64,000 nucleotides of DNA from Mucilaginibacter sp. SG564 (GCF_013149275.1 NZ_JABGNA010000003.1:514805-578804); one strand, 5' to 3'; counted from the stretch's first letter, positions 20,308 through 28,662 are shown. Made by a program: numbers and translations. Notes: generated by a model not told the origin, from the letters alone.

Positions 20308-21048
20308 ATGAAAACGCTAACAGAAAAAGTAATCTTAGTAACCGGAGCCTCACGAGGTATCGGTGCAGCAGTAGCCAAAAAACTGGCATCAGAAGGTGCT
20401 AAAGTGATCATCAATTATGCAGGTGGTCTTGATGCAGCCGAGCAAACACTTAATGAAATAAAACAACAAGGTGGCGACGCCATAGCCTTGCAAGCCGACG
20501 TAAGCAAGTCAGACGAAGTAAAAGCCATGTTTGATACAGCCATAGCTCATTATGGCAAAATTGATGTACTGGTTAACAATGCCGGTATCATGATCACCAA
20601 ACTATTGAAAGATACCACCGACGAAGATTTTACGCGCCAGTTTGACATCAACGTACGCGGCACATTTAATACCCTGCGTGAAGCAGCTACCAAACTAGCC
20701 GACAATGGTAGTGTGATCAACTTTTCAACTTCCAATAACCGTATTATGCTGCCAACATATTCAACCTATGCAGCAACAAAATCAGCGGTGGAACAATTAA
20801 CCAGCGTATTCTCAAAAGAAGTTGGCGCAAGGGGGATCAATGTAAATTCGGTATCTCCTGGCCCTACCAACACCGAACTTTTCACCAACGGTAAGCCACA
20901 GGAAGTGATCGACCGCCTGGCCTCTCTTTCGGCCTTTAACCGCATAGGCGAGCCTGAAGATATTGCCAATGTAGTGGCTTTCCTGGCCAGCGATGCTGCC
21001 AAATGGATCAGTGCCCAAAACATCGGTATTAACGGTGCAATGGCGTAA
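20308..21048 (+). CDS. Short-chain dehydrogenase/reductase (SDR)
   Basis: A 246-residue classical SDR. The Rossmann motif is VTGASRGIGAAVA (TGxxxGIG), NNAG lies near residue 91, a serine region follows (INFST), and the catalytic pair is YAATK (Tyr, Lys near 153-157). The ending, with SPGPTNTELF and DAAKWISAQNIGINGAMA, is usual for 3-oxoacyl-ACP reductase-like oxidoreductases. It uses NAD(P)H; the basic N-terminal region and lack of an acidic residue after the second strand make NADP plausible. It is followed by another SDR 116 bp later, possibly co-expressed, both downstream of the AraC gene. Confidence 0.9.
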   Translation: MKTLTEKVILVTGASRGIGAAVAKKLASEGAKVIINYAGGLDAAEQTLNEIKQQGGDAIALQADVSKSDEVKAMFDTAIAHYGKIDVLVNNAGIMITKLLKDTTDEDFTRQFDINVRGTFNTLREAATKLADNGSVINFSTSNNRIMLPTYSTYAATKSAVEQLTSVFSKEVGARGINVNSVSPGPTNTELFTNGKPQEVIDRLASLSAFNRIGEPEDIANVVAFLASDAAKWISAQNIGINGAMA

Positions 21049-21164
21049 GTGGAAGTCAAAATTCAAAAGTAAAAATTCAAAAAAATAAGTGGTCGCACCA
21101 AGCAAAATCGGTGAAATCAAAAACAAAATCAGTGTAATCACAAAATATTAAAATCATAGAAATC

Positions 21165-21917
21165 ATGAACACATTAAAAAATAAAGTAGCCTTAATTACA
21201 GGATCAGCACGCGGTTTAGGAAAAGCCATTGCAGAACGTTACGCAGCATTAGGTGCCGATATCGTGATCAATTATTCACGTGATAAAGCTTCTGCCGACG
21301 AGGTACTAAGCAACATCAAAGCCATGGGCGTACGCGTAATTGCGGTTCAGGCCGATGTAAGCAAAGTAGCGGATATCGAAAGGTTATTCAACGAAGCCAA
21401 AAAAGAGTTTGGCAAAATTGATATCGTAGTGGCTAATGCCGGCATTGAAATGGTAGAAACCCCTGTTGTTGATTTTACCGAAGAGCAATTCGATAGATTG
21501 TTTTCCATCAACACCAAAGGCTCATATTTTACCATGCAACAAGCCGCTAAAAATGTAACCGATAATGGCCGTATCATTTACATCGCGTCAAGCACCACCT
21601 CATTTCCGGTACCGGGAATGGCTGTGTATGGCGGTAGTAAAACTACACCGCGTTACCTGGTTGATATCCTGTCAAAAGAAATTGGCCACAAGGGTATTAC
21701 TGTGAATTCCATTATCCCCTTCGCGGTTGATCACTCCGGTATATTTGCCGAAGCCGGTAGCTACCCCGAACTAAGGAAACAATTACTGGACAGCTGTCCG
21801 ATGGGCAGACTGGCCGAAGTAGAAGACGTAGCTAATGCAGCCGAATTCTTTGCCAGCGATCTTTCATCATTCGTATCAGGCCAGCACCTGTTAGTAAACG
21901 GTGGCGCTACAAATTAA
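21165..21917 (+). CDS. Short-chain dehydrogenase/reductase (SDR)
   Basis: A 250-residue classical SDR with ITGSARGLGKAIAERYAALG (TGxxxGxG), VANAGIE as the NNAG-equivalent motif and YGGSK as the active-site Tyr/Lys motif. The C-terminus FFASDLSSFVSGQHLLVNGGATN is typical. It is related to the preceding SDR in length and layout but is clearly a different paralogue (asparagine of NNAG replaced, distinct active-site loop). Substrate unknown. It ends at a good hairpin terminator at 21941-21976. Confidence 0.9.
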   Translation: MNTLKNKVALITGSARGLGKAIAERYAALGADIVINYSRDKASADEVLSNIKAMGVRVIAVQADVSKVADIERLFNEAKKEFGKIDIVVANAGIEMVETPVVDFTEEQFDRLFSINTKGSYFTMQQAAKNVTDNGRIIYIASSTTSFPVPGMAVYGGSKTTPRYLVDILSKEIGHKGITVNSIIPFAVDHSGIFAEAGSYPELRKQLLDSCPMGRLAEVEDVANAAEFFASDLSSFVSGQHLLVNGGATN

Positions 21918-21940
21918 TTAGTCGACCTAATTTAAATGAA

Positions 21941-21976
21941 GTAAAAACAGGGTAAATTAGATTATCCTGTTTTTAC
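21941..21976 (+). terminator. Intrinsic terminator after the second SDR gene
   Basis: The 11-bp stem GTAAAAACAGG/CCTGTTTTTAC has a 14-nt loop and lies 24 bp after the stop codon. It ends only 17 bp before the next gene start. Confidence 0.75.
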
Positions 21977-21993
21977 ATTTAATCCTTAAAGCC

Positions 21994-22347
21994 ATGCCCA
22001 TAAAGATCATCAATTCATTACTTATCCTGTTTGTAGTATTCATGGGATTTAAACAAGGCTGGGCCATGTTTAGCGGCAAACCCGAAATGCTGGCCATGTT
22101 TAGCAAATGGCGTTTCAATAGCCAAAGCCTTATTTTACTGGGTACCATCACCATGCTGAGCGCTTTACTTATCCTGTTTCCGCGAACATTTGTTTTTGGG
22201 AACTTTTTAATGGCCATAACTATCCTGCTCATTATTTGCCTGCAGCTATCCACAAAAAACTTGAAGGGGGCAGTTATTGAATTGCCTTTCCTGCTCATGA
22301 ACCTGCTCATCATCTATTTGCAATACCCCTTAACAAAATTCAAATGA
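21994..22347 (+). CDS. Small DoxX-like integral membrane protein
   Basis: A 117-residue protein with about four hydrophobic segments (near residues 4-22, 45-62, 65-82 and 92-110), consistent with the DoxX-like family of small membrane proteins. The loop MFSGKPEMLAMFSKW resembles loops in DoxX-like proteins, but I do not see a decisive motif. Its stop overlaps the start of the next gene by 4 bp (ATGA), so the two are translationally coupled. Function unknown; DoxX relatives are linked to redox or thiol stress. Confidence 0.65.
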   Translation: MPIKIINSLLILFVVFMGFKQGWAMFSGKPEMLAMFSKWRFNSQSLILLGTITMLSALLILFPRTFVFGNFLMAITILLIICLQLSTKNLKGAVIELPFLLMNLLIIYLQYPLTKFK

Positions 22348-22778
22348 AAGCACTTAATCATTACCTGGTTTACGCCTCGCTGATCAGTTTATCATTATCA
22401 GCCCAGGCGCAAACAACAAAAACGCCAGTTAAAACCATAAAAAATACAAATGCTATGAATACCGATCAATTAACCAACCCCATAGTAAAAAAGGCCATTG
22501 ATGCTTTGCAGACCGGTGATAAAAATGCCTGGTTTGCCTTATTCACAGCGGATGCCGAGCTTTTTGACGATGGCCACAAAATGAATTTCAAAAGCTTTTT
22601 TGACAAAGCTTTGGGCCATGAACGTTTTACGGCCATTGATAAGATAGAAAACAATGGCCTGGACCTCTACGGCAGGTTCCACAGCGACCAATGGGGCGAT
22701 TTTAAAACCTACTTCCGGTTTATAATTAATCCCGGAGGCAAGATCAGTCGCCTGGATATTGGACAGGCCAGTTATTAA
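22344..22778 (+). CDS. Secreted SnoaL/NTF2-like protein
   Basis: A 144-residue protein with a signal peptide (cleavage after LSAQAQ) and a compact NTF2-like domain. ALQTGDKNAWFALFTADAELFDDG is the typical first helix and strand of SnoaL-like folds, and FRFIINPGGKISRLDIGQA the closing sheet. Such domains bind small hydrophobic ligands or act as isomerases or hydrolases, but no catalytic Asp/His pair can be assigned confidently. It is coupled by a 4-bp overlap to the membrane protein upstream and ends at a strong terminator. Confidence 0.72.
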   Translation: MKALNHYLVYASLISLSLSAQAQTTKTPVKTIKNTNAMNTDQLTNPIVKKAIDALQTGDKNAWFALFTADAELFDDGHKMNFKSFFDKALGHERFTAIDKIENNGLDLYGRFHSDQWGDFKTYFRFIINPGGKISRLDIGQASY

Positions 22779-22783
22779 AAACC

Positions 22784-22820
22784 AAAAGAGGCTGTATCAT
22801 CATGATCAGCCTCTTTTTTT
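22784..22820 (+). terminator. Intrinsic terminator
   Basis: The stem AAAAGAGGCTG/CAGCCTCTTTT (11 bp) is followed by further T residues, 6 bp after the stop of the SnoaL-like gene. Confidence 0.88.
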
Positions 22821-22877
22821 ATGATCTATCCGGATGCTCAATCTGTATGATCATGGGTTAGATCGGCTACATTAACC

Positions 22878-22987
22878 AAAAAGTGGGTTTACATGGGTTT
22901 ACACTTTTCAGGGTTAACATTGATTTAAACAATTGACAATCAATTATTTGTGAAAATTTTCTCTAAAAAAGTGTAAACCCACTTTTC
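22878..22987. repeat. Intergenic inverted repeat with duplicated left arm
   Basis: AAAAGTGGGTTTACA (22879-22893) is followed at once by TGGGTTTACACTTTT (22894-22908). A single right arm, AAAAGTGTAAACCCACTTTT (22967-22986), can pair with either. The spacer is AT-rich. It occupies most of the 310-bp gap between a plus-strand terminator and the 3' end of the convergent YciI gene. No gene is visible in the gap. Confidence 0.75.
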
Positions 22988-23088
22988 GTACAAATATGAT
23001 CGGCTTAAATTTCAATTCACAGGCGCAACACCAAGGGATAGTCAATTTGATTAATGATACAGCCTCTCTGTTTTAACCCTGAGCTTAT

Positions 23089-23430
23089 TTACATATGGTG
23101 AATTTCCCTCACTTCTACATTGCCGCCAAATTCAAAAATAGGACAGCCTTTGGCCAGTTCAACGGCCTCGTCTAACGAATCGGCTTTAACCAGGGTGTAG
23201 CCGCCAATCAGTTCTTTAATTTCGGTATAAGGGCCATCGGTAACCACATTTTTGCCTCTTACCACTTTACCCTCCGCAAACAGGCGGTTTCCACGATCAA
23301 CCAGTTTATTCTGAGCGGCTATACTGCCCACCCAATCCATCCATCTTTGGGTAACGGCCTGCATTTCTTCTGGTGAACCTTGTGGTGCGCCAACATAATC
23401 GTTTCTGAATACAAAAAGGAACTCTTTCAT
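23089..23430 (-). CDS. YciI-family (DGPF domain) protein
   Basis: A 113-residue protein with the ferredoxin-like fold of the YCII/DGPF family. VTDGPYTEIKELIGGYTLVKADSLDEAVELAKGCP carries the DGPF-like motif, GGY and the DEAVELA helix that define it. MKEFLFVFRND at the N-terminus is typical. Members are often encoded beside ECF sigma factors in Actinobacteria and Proteobacteria; no sigma factor is adjacent here. The role is unknown; some relatives have dehalogenase or lactonase-like activity. It is a single gene, convergent with the coupled pair upstream. Confidence 0.88.
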   Translation of the reverse strand: MKEFLFVFRNDYVGAPQGSPEEMQAVTQRWMDWVGSIAAQNKLVDRGNRLFAEGKVVRGKNVVTDGPYTEIKELIGGYTLVKADSLDEAVELAKGCPIFEFGGNVEVREIHHM

Positions 23431-23584
23431 TTTATTAGTTTTTAAGTTTTAAAATAAGATGACGAACACCATTTTTAAAACTGGACAAATTGGTTAAAAT
23501 ATTTTTAGGGCTTTTGTAAAATCAGGGATTAATCCCGAATTTCAAAACAAACTTATAATTTTACCAGATATCGGAGACCATAAA

Positions 23585-24061
23585 ATGGAGCAAATAAATA
23601 TCAGAAAAGCGGAGTTAAAAGATATGGACGTATTGTTTGAGTTTAAACAAGCACTGGTTGAATCTGAACGTCCCTTTGATCCTACTTTAAAACCAGGTCC
23701 CCTCTATTATTATAACATCCCCGACTTAATTGAGGCAACCGACGCCCTGCTGGTTGTAGCCGAAATTGATTCAATAGTTATTGGTTGTGGATATGCCCGT
23801 ATTGTTGATTCCAAACCATATTTGAGGCACCAGCAGCATGCCCACCTGGGTTTTATGTATGTAATGCCCGGGCACAGGGGCAAGGGCGTAAACAAACTGA
23901 TCATTGATGCGCTTAAACAATGGTCGCAGCAGCAGGGTATTACCGAAATACGTTTGGAAGTTTACGCTGTTAATACCGCCGCGCTAAAAGCTTATGAAAA
24001 AGTAGGATTTGTACCCCACATGCTAACCATGCGATTGGGCTTAGCAGACGAAAAGGGCTAA
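23585..24061 (+). CDS. GNAT family N-acetyltransferase
   Basis: A 158-residue GNAT protein. Motif A is visible as HLGFMYVMPGHRGKGVNKLIIDAL (R/Q-x-x-G-x-G/A acetyl-CoA loop near residue 97), followed by LEVYAVNTAALKAYEKVGFVP, the typical motif B with the Y-x-x-x-GF end. It should acetylate an amine from acetyl-CoA; the substrate is not predictable. The stop codon overlaps the last codons of the convergent HxlR gene by 4 bp. Confidence 0.88.
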   Translation: MEQINIRKAELKDMDVLFEFKQALVESERPFDPTLKPGPLYYYNIPDLIEATDALLVVAEIDSIVIGCGYARIVDSKPYLRHQQHAHLGFMYVMPGHRGKGVNKLIIDALKQWSQQQGITEIRLEVYAVNTAALKAYEKVGFVPHMLTMRLGLADEKG

Positions 24062-24474
24062 ACTATTTGCTCCTTCTTCAGCTTTTCACGATGATCAATC
24101 CCCCATTTGATCATTTCAAATATGATGCGGCCAAAAGACCAACAATACTCAGTTGATGCATATTCCACCAAAACCGGTGGGCCCGGGCTTACTGTTCGCG
24201 TAATCAGCTTATTCAATTCCATTTCCCGTAATTCTCTCGAAAGCATCCTCGTGGTTATGCCCGGTATGCTCCGTTCAATTTCCCTGAAACGTTTGTTGCC
24301 GTTGCATATGGAGTTAATAATGGGCAGTTTCCATTTACCGCCAATTACGTAAATGGTATCCTGCAACGCCTGGATCTCCCGCGCTTCGTTCCTTTTACCA
24401 TCAATGCCATAAATAACCTCGTACATGGCCTTAATTTCCGGCGTCATGTTCTCTGTTGAATGTTCTGTTCCCAT
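24058..24474 (-). CDS. HxlR family transcriptional regulator
   Basis: About 138 residues from the ATG at 24472-24474. A longer ORF reaches 24528, but a minus-strand TAATTTTG promoter match lies inside that extension, so the shorter start is preferred. The HxlR winged helix is clear: GGKWKLPIINSICNGNKRFREIERSIPGITTRMLSRELREMELNKLI, with the usual GGKW opening and the TRMLSRELREME recognition region. It is divergent from the adjacent SDR gene, the common HxlR arrangement, and probably represses it. An inverted repeat TGGTATA-N23-TATACCA lies over its promoter. Confidence 0.88.
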   Translation of the reverse strand: MGTEHSTENMTPEIKAMYEVIYGIDGKRNEAREIQALQDTIYVIGGKWKLPIINSICNGNKRFREIERSIPGITTRMLSRELREMELNKLITRTVSPGPPVLVEYASTEYCWSFGRIIFEMIKWGIDHREKLKKEQIV

Positions 24475-24506
24475 ATTTTTACTGGTATACTCTGTGATAC
24501 TGGTTA

Positions 24507-24536
24507 CAAAATTATACCATTTCCGCAATACATTTG
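24507..24536. promoter_or_regulatory. Divergent promoter pair between hxlR-like and SDR genes
   Basis: The minus strand has TAATTTTG at 24507-24514 and the plus strand TACATTTG at 24529-24536; both match TAnnTTTG. A dyad TGGTATA (24483-24489) / TATACCA (24513-24519) overlaps the minus-strand element and is a candidate HxlR operator. Confidence 0.5.
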
Positions 24537-24561
24537 CATCATTAAATAAAAAAACACAGAA

Positions 24562-25305
24562 ATGAGCAATTTTCAGAACAAAATAGCTGTAATTACCGGC
24601 GGCAATAGCGGCATAGGTTACGCAGCTGCCAGGGAATTAAAAGAAAAAGGTGCCACCGTGATCATCACCGGGCGCAGGAAAGAAGCGATAGAGAAAGCTG
24701 CATCCGAACTGGGTGTAACCGGTATTGTTGCCGATCAATCAGACATTAAGGCAACGGAGCGATTGGTTGCCAGTGTTACCGAAAGTTATGGACAGGTTGA
24801 TATTCTGTTCATTAATGCAGGTGTAGCAACCTTATCACCAATTGAATTAGCTACAGAGCAACACTTTGATGATATCATGGATATCAACTTTAAAGGAGCC
24901 TACTTTACGCTGGGCAAGTTTATCCCAATTTTGCGTGATGGTGGATCCGTTGTTTTCCTATCCTCCATAGTGGCCAGCACAACCAGCGCAGCCTCATCGG
25001 TTTACTCGGCCAGTAAAGCTGCCTTAAACTCATTGATGAAATCGGCAGCATTGGAGCTGGCACCACGCAAGATCAGGGTGAACGCGGTGAGCCCGGGCCC
25101 GGTAGCAACAGAGATTATGCACAAGGCCGGCTTAGATGACGCCACTTTGGGTACCATAAAAGACAGCCTCATCACTAAATCGCCTTTGAAACGCATGGGT
25201 ACCTCCGAAGAAGTTGCCAGCGTAGTAACTTACCTTTGTGATGATGCCGCTGGCTTTATCACCGGTTCTGAATTTATTATAGACGGTGGTTTGTTATTGG
25301 TATAA
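24562..25305 (+). CDS. Short-chain dehydrogenase/reductase controlled by the divergent HxlR gene
   Basis: A 247-residue classical SDR. ITGGNSGIGYAAARELKEKGATVIITGRR is the NADP-type Rossmann motif, with arginines after the second strand favouring NADPH. INAG replaces NNAG near residue 86. The active site is Ser in VFLSSIVAS and YSASK near residue 150. The tail GFITGSEFIIDGGLLLV is typical. Its ATG lies 87 bp from the preferred start of the divergent HxlR gene, whose product probably regulates it in response to a quinone, aldehyde or similar electrophile, as is common for HxlR-SDR pairs. Confidence 0.92.
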   Translation: MSNFQNKIAVITGGNSGIGYAAARELKEKGATVIITGRRKEAIEKAASELGVTGIVADQSDIKATERLVASVTESYGQVDILFINAGVATLSPIELATEQHFDDIMDINFKGAYFTLGKFIPILRDGGSVVFLSSIVASTTSAASSVYSASKAALNSLMKSAALELAPRKIRVNAVSPGPVATEIMHKAGLDDATLGTIKDSLITKSPLKRMGTSEEVASVVTYLCDDAAGFITGSEFIIDGGLLLV

Positions 25306-25352
25306 CAATTGTTATTTTACCCTATTGAGCCTCTTAATATCCGGTAATAACT

Positions 25353-25742
25353 ATGGCAGCAAACGGGATGCAGATAAACGTTTTATATGAACAACCGGTC
25401 GAAATTATAATTGAATTTCCGCTGGCCATACTGTGCGCGTATAACGGTGGCGATAACCTGGATATCACCTGGGACGATCATATTGCTGCTATCATCAACG
25501 GAACATTGCAACAAAACAGGGTTTATATTAAGCATGCCAGCCTTGATTACCCGGCTACGGACAGTAACGATGCCCTATTCAGTTCGCAGATGACGCTGAT
25601 TGTTCAACCGCCGGGCTTCGATTTAAATAATATTGTCGATGCATTGACGGAAGAGAACTTTCAAAAAGGACTGTGTATCAAAAGGAAATATGACTACACA
25701 GGTTTTGAGACTGTTTACGCGGATCCGTTTGCTATAAAATAA
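25353..25742 (+). CDS. Hypothetical protein, unrecognised
   Basis: A 129-residue soluble protein with no signal peptide or membrane segment. I do not recognise a family. Visible features are a hydrophobic strand IIIEFPLAILCAYNG, an acidic stretch NLDITWDDHIAAIING and alternating strand-helix patterns, suggesting a small alpha/beta fold. The start could be residue 1 or the second Met (residue 6). It lies 47 bp after the SDR stop in the same direction and ends at a terminator, so it is probably co-transcribed with the SDR. Confidence 0.6.
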   Translation: MAANGMQINVLYEQPVEIIIEFPLAILCAYNGGDNLDITWDDHIAAIINGTLQQNRVYIKHASLDYPATDSNDALFSSQMTLIVQPPGFDLNNIVDALTEENFQKGLCIKRKYDYTGFETVYADPFAIK

Positions 25743-25768
25743 AGGTTAACACAAGCTTTCCAATAGTT

Positions 25769-25804
25769 AAAAGGGGGCCGACCATCAGATCGGCTCCCTT
25801 TTTT
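25769..25804 (+). terminator. Intrinsic terminator
   Basis: The stem AAAAGGGGGCCGA/TCGGCTCCCTTTT has one mismatched pair, an 8-nt loop and a T-run. It serves the plus-strand SDR and hypothetical gene pair and could also stop the convergent rhodanese gene. Confidence 0.85.
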
Positions 25805-25815
25805 ATATACCATTC

Positions 25816-26208
25816 TTAACAGGCGCATGCTATCTGCAACCCTGCAGTTTGCTGGGTTCCTTCGGTTTGGTAGCCGTCAAACTTCCACCATTCAATACCG
25901 CCCATCAATTCGCGTACGTTAAACCCTAACCGGGCCATGTTTAAAGCGCCTTTGGTGGAGGCATTGCAGCCTATACCATCGCAATAGATAACATATAAGG
26001 CACCCTTGTCAAAGTGTGCGGTGGTCTGTTCATTCATATCCCGGTGACTAAGGTTAACGGAACCGGGAATACGCTCGCGCTCCCAGGCAAAATTTTTACG
26101 GGCATCAATAGCTATGATGTTTTCTTTTGCCTCAAGGGCCGCAAACAAGTCGGATGGATCCATCTCGAATGATAATTTGTTTTGATAATGTTCAATGGCT
26201 GTGTTCAT
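25816..26208 (-). CDS. Rhodanese-like domain protein
   Basis: A 130-residue single rhodanese domain. IIAIDARKNFAWERERIPGSVNL is the CH2A-like entry motif. The active-site loop is Cys76 in YCDGIGCNAS, which starts with the persulfide-forming cysteine. The end GGIEWWKFDGYQTEG is the CH2B-like motif, with a cysteine-rich tail. The substrate (sulfurtransferase or arsenate-type phosphatase) is unknown. It is divergent from a LysR gene, across about 100 bp holding a CATGTGCACATG palindrome, which suggests LysR control. Confidence 0.87.
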   Translation of the reverse strand: MNTAIEHYQNKLSFEMDPSDLFAALEAKENIIAIDARKNFAWERERIPGSVNLSHRDMNEQTTAHFDKGALYVIYCDGIGCNASTKGALNMARLGFNVRELMGGIEWWKFDGYQTEGTQQTAGLQIACAC

Positions 26209-26272
26209 ATTGATCTATTTTGTTGATCCAAATGTAGTTGCCGCAATCATCACAATAGCATGAGATGTACAG

Positions 26273-26284
26273 CATGTGCACATG
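26273..26284. promoter_or_regulatory. Palindrome between rhodanese and LysR genes
   Basis: CATGTGCACATG is a perfect 12-bp dyad in the divergent intergenic region, 58 bp from the preferred LysR start. It is a candidate LysR binding site, though it lacks the exact T-N11-A arrangement with extended flanks. Confidence 0.35.
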
Positions 26285-26330
26285 AGCAGAATACATATTT
26301 GCAAAGCTTATGGATATGTATATTTACGAC

Positions 26331-27218
26331 ATGGAAACAAGGCACTTACGCTTGATCAAAACCCTGGCCGACGAAAAAAGCATCACCAGATCATTGGATA
26401 AGCTTTTTTTAACACAATCGGCAGTAAGTCACCAGCTTAGGGATATTGAAGAACGGCTGGGTGTTAAAATATTTTATCGCACCAAAAACCAATGGACGCT
26501 AACCGAAGAGGGGCAGGTGCTGTATGATACCGCCACAAAAGTACTGGCCGAAATAGATGAAGCCACCAACAGGATCAATGACATGCGCCAGGGTCATGCC
26601 GGTAATATCCGTATCAGTACCGAATGTTATACCAATTACCACTGGCTGCCCGCATTTATGGCCAGGATGAAAGTTTTGTACCCCAAGCTCGATATTAATA
26701 TAGTGATTGAAGCCACCCATAAACCGCTGCAAAAATTGCTGGATAACGAACTGGACCTGGGTATTACCTCCGATCCCTGGGATGATAAAAGCATCAAATA
26801 TGTAGAGCTTTTTAAGGATGAAGTAATGGCCGTAATTCCGCTGGGGCATCCGCTGGCTCATAAAAAATTTCTGACCGGCGATGATTTTAAAGACCAAACC
26901 CTCATCATCCACTCCTACCCATTGGAAACGGTAACTGTTCATCAGCACTTTTTAAAAGATCAAAAAACGCAGCCGCAAAAAATAGTGGCCATGCCCCTTA
27001 CCGAAGCCGCCTTAGAGATGGTAAAAGCTGGTATGGGTATTCTCACCATGCCCAAATGGGCCATGCGATCGTTTGTTGATTCGCCAACTTTAACCCTCGT
27101 TCGGATAGGTCAAAAAGGGTTGATACGCACGCACTATGCCGCCGTAAGGCATGAAGACGCGGGTAAAAAGTATATACAGGATTTTATTAAAAACCTCAAG
27201 GAAGAATTGGCCAGATAG
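26331..27218 (+). CDS. LysR family transcriptional regulator
   Basis: About 295 residues from METRHLRLIKTL. An in-frame ATG 21 bp earlier is possible, but LysR homologues of this type begin at this motif. The winged helix is RSLDKLFLTQSAVSHQLRDIEERLGVKIFYRT, the LysR signature. The remaining 200 residues form the periplasmic-binding-protein-like effector domain. Residues like VIPLGHPLAHKK and GMGILTMPKW are usual there. The overall look is MetR-like. It is divergent from the rhodanese gene and 3 bp upstream of a GNAT gene, with which it is co-transcribed. Confidence 0.9.
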   Translation: METRHLRLIKTLADEKSITRSLDKLFLTQSAVSHQLRDIEERLGVKIFYRTKNQWTLTEEGQVLYDTATKVLAEIDEATNRINDMRQGHAGNIRISTECYTNYHWLPAFMARMKVLYPKLDINIVIEATHKPLQKLLDNELDLGITSDPWDDKSIKYVELFKDEVMAVIPLGHPLAHKKFLTGDDFKDQTLIIHSYPLETVTVHQHFLKDQKTQPQKIVAMPLTEAALEMVKAGMGILTMPKWAMRSFVDSPTLTLVRIGQKGLIRTHYAAVRHEDAGKKYIQDFIKNLKEELAR

Positions 27219-27221
27219 ACC

Positions 27222-27674
27222 ATGAGTTACCTGATACGCCCCGTTGAACCCGCCGACCTTGACGAACTTTTGCACCTGATGCAGGAACATGCCGATTATG
27301 AAAAAGCGCCATTTACCCCCGATGGAAAAAAAGATAGGCTCAGCAAAGCCTTGTTCGCGGCCCACCCCAAATTAAACTGCTGGGTTGTTGAAATGGAAAC
27401 CGGACTGATTGGTTTTGTATCTTATACCTTTGACTACTCAACCTGGGATGCCGCCGATTTTATGTACATGGATTGTCTTTTCCTGCGCGAACAAGCCCGG
27501 GGACAAGGCATCGGTACGGATATCATTCAACATCTTACAACCGTGGCCATTGAACGCCAATGTATCAATATCCAATGGCAAACACCCGTTTTTAACCAAC
27601 CGGCTATTGATTTTTACCACAAAAACAAAGCGAGCTCAAATCCAAAGATAAGGTTCACCTTAAAGCCCGAATAA
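27222..27674 (+). CDS. GNAT family N-acetyltransferase
   Basis: A 150-residue GNAT protein starting 3 bp after the LysR stop. MYMDCLFLREQARGQGIGTDIIQHL is motif A with the R-G-x-G-I-G acetyl-CoA loop near residue 92. VFNQPAIDFYHKNKASS closes motif B. The N-terminus IRPVEPADLDELLHLM is typical. The overall pattern resembles diamine N-acetyltransferase-like GNATs (YTFDYSTWDAADFMYMDCLFL), so a polyamine or amino acid substrate is possible but unproven. Its coupling to LysR is unusual compared with the divergent rhodanese gene. Confidence 0.88.
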   Translation: MSYLIRPVEPADLDELLHLMQEHADYEKAPFTPDGKKDRLSKALFAAHPKLNCWVVEMETGLIGFVSYTFDYSTWDAADFMYMDCLFLREQARGQGIGTDIIQHLTTVAIERQCINIQWQTPVFNQPAIDFYHKNKASSNPKIRFTLKPE

Positions 27675-27747
27675 TTACGCATAGTAATAAATGGACGGCC
27701 TTTTTTATCTGCAACCTAAAATTAAATTTAAATTGTAATTTTCGCCC

Positions 27748-28563
27748 ATGCATATCAGGAATCTTACCCAAAAGTTCGACATCGCCTACGTCATTAAAAA
27801 CGAATGGCACCTGCCTGTGCATAAGCATACCCATTATGAGCTACAGTATATTATGCGCGGCAAAGGCCAGCATATGATCAACGATCGTAGTTATAATTAC
27901 GAAAAAGGCGATCTGTTTGTTCTTGCTCCACAAGATACCCACTTTTTTGTTTTCGAGGAAAAATGCGTGATCTGTATTATCAAGTTCCACGAAGGCTTTT
28001 TCCAGGATCTTTTACTCGATGCCGATTTTAAACAGGTATTCACCCGTTTATCATCCCCGCATCGCAAAATGGATCTGCCGGACAACAGGCAGCAGATCAC
28101 TCAGCTAATGGATTTGATTATAGCCGAACACCGGAAAGAAACCAGCTATCAAAATATCATTATCAAAAATGCGCTGGCGCTTGTGCTTTCCCTCATGGCT
28201 AAAGAAACCGATCAGAATATAGTTAAACCCAAAGACGATAAAATACAAGCCATCCTCAACTACATCGATCTGCATATCACCAATAAACAGTTGTTATCCC
28301 TGCAAAACATTGCCGATACTTTTCATATCAGCAAAACTTATTTTAACCAGTATTTCAGCAAGGCCACAGGCAGTTCATACAAAAAATATGTACAGGAATA
28401 TGCCCTGAAACTGATCGCGCACCAACTCATCCACCGGGATAAAACCCTGTCGCAACTGGCAGATGAATTTGGCTATACCGACGAAAGCCATTTAAGTAAT
28501 ACTTTTAAAGCGCATTTTGGGCAAACACCTTCGGCATTTAAAAAAGAGAACCAGCAGCGCTAA
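27748..28563 (+). CDS. AraC family transcriptional regulator with cupin domain
   Basis: A 271-residue regulator. The N-terminal cupin (HLPVHKHTHYELQYIMRGKGQHMINDRSYNYEKGDLFVLAPQDTHFF) has the HxH metal/sugar-binding arrangement. The C-terminal region holds two helix-turn-helix units, LQNIADTFHISKTYFNQYFSKATG and LSQLADEFGYTDESHLSNTFKAHFGQTPSAF, with the complete AraC signature. The gene probably controls the small VOC gene downstream on the same strand. No obvious inducer. Confidence 0.9.
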   Translation: MHIRNLTQKFDIAYVIKNEWHLPVHKHTHYELQYIMRGKGQHMINDRSYNYEKGDLFVLAPQDTHFFVFEEKCVICIIKFHEGFFQDLLLDADFKQVFTRLSSPHRKMDLPDNRQQITQLMDLIIAEHRKETSYQNIIIKNALALVLSLMAKETDQNIVKPKDDKIQAILNYIDLHITNKQLLSLQNIADTFHISKTYFNQYFSKATGSSYKKYVQEYALKLIAHQLIHRDKTLSQLADEFGYTDESHLSNTFKAHFGQTPSAFKKENQQR

Positions 28564-28662
28564 AGGCAGCACTCCACGTTTTGTACAATATTTTCTTGAT
28601 TAATTACATAGGTTTCCCTCAGTAGGTGAACCAATTTTGTGCATCGTTTAAATATAAAAATC

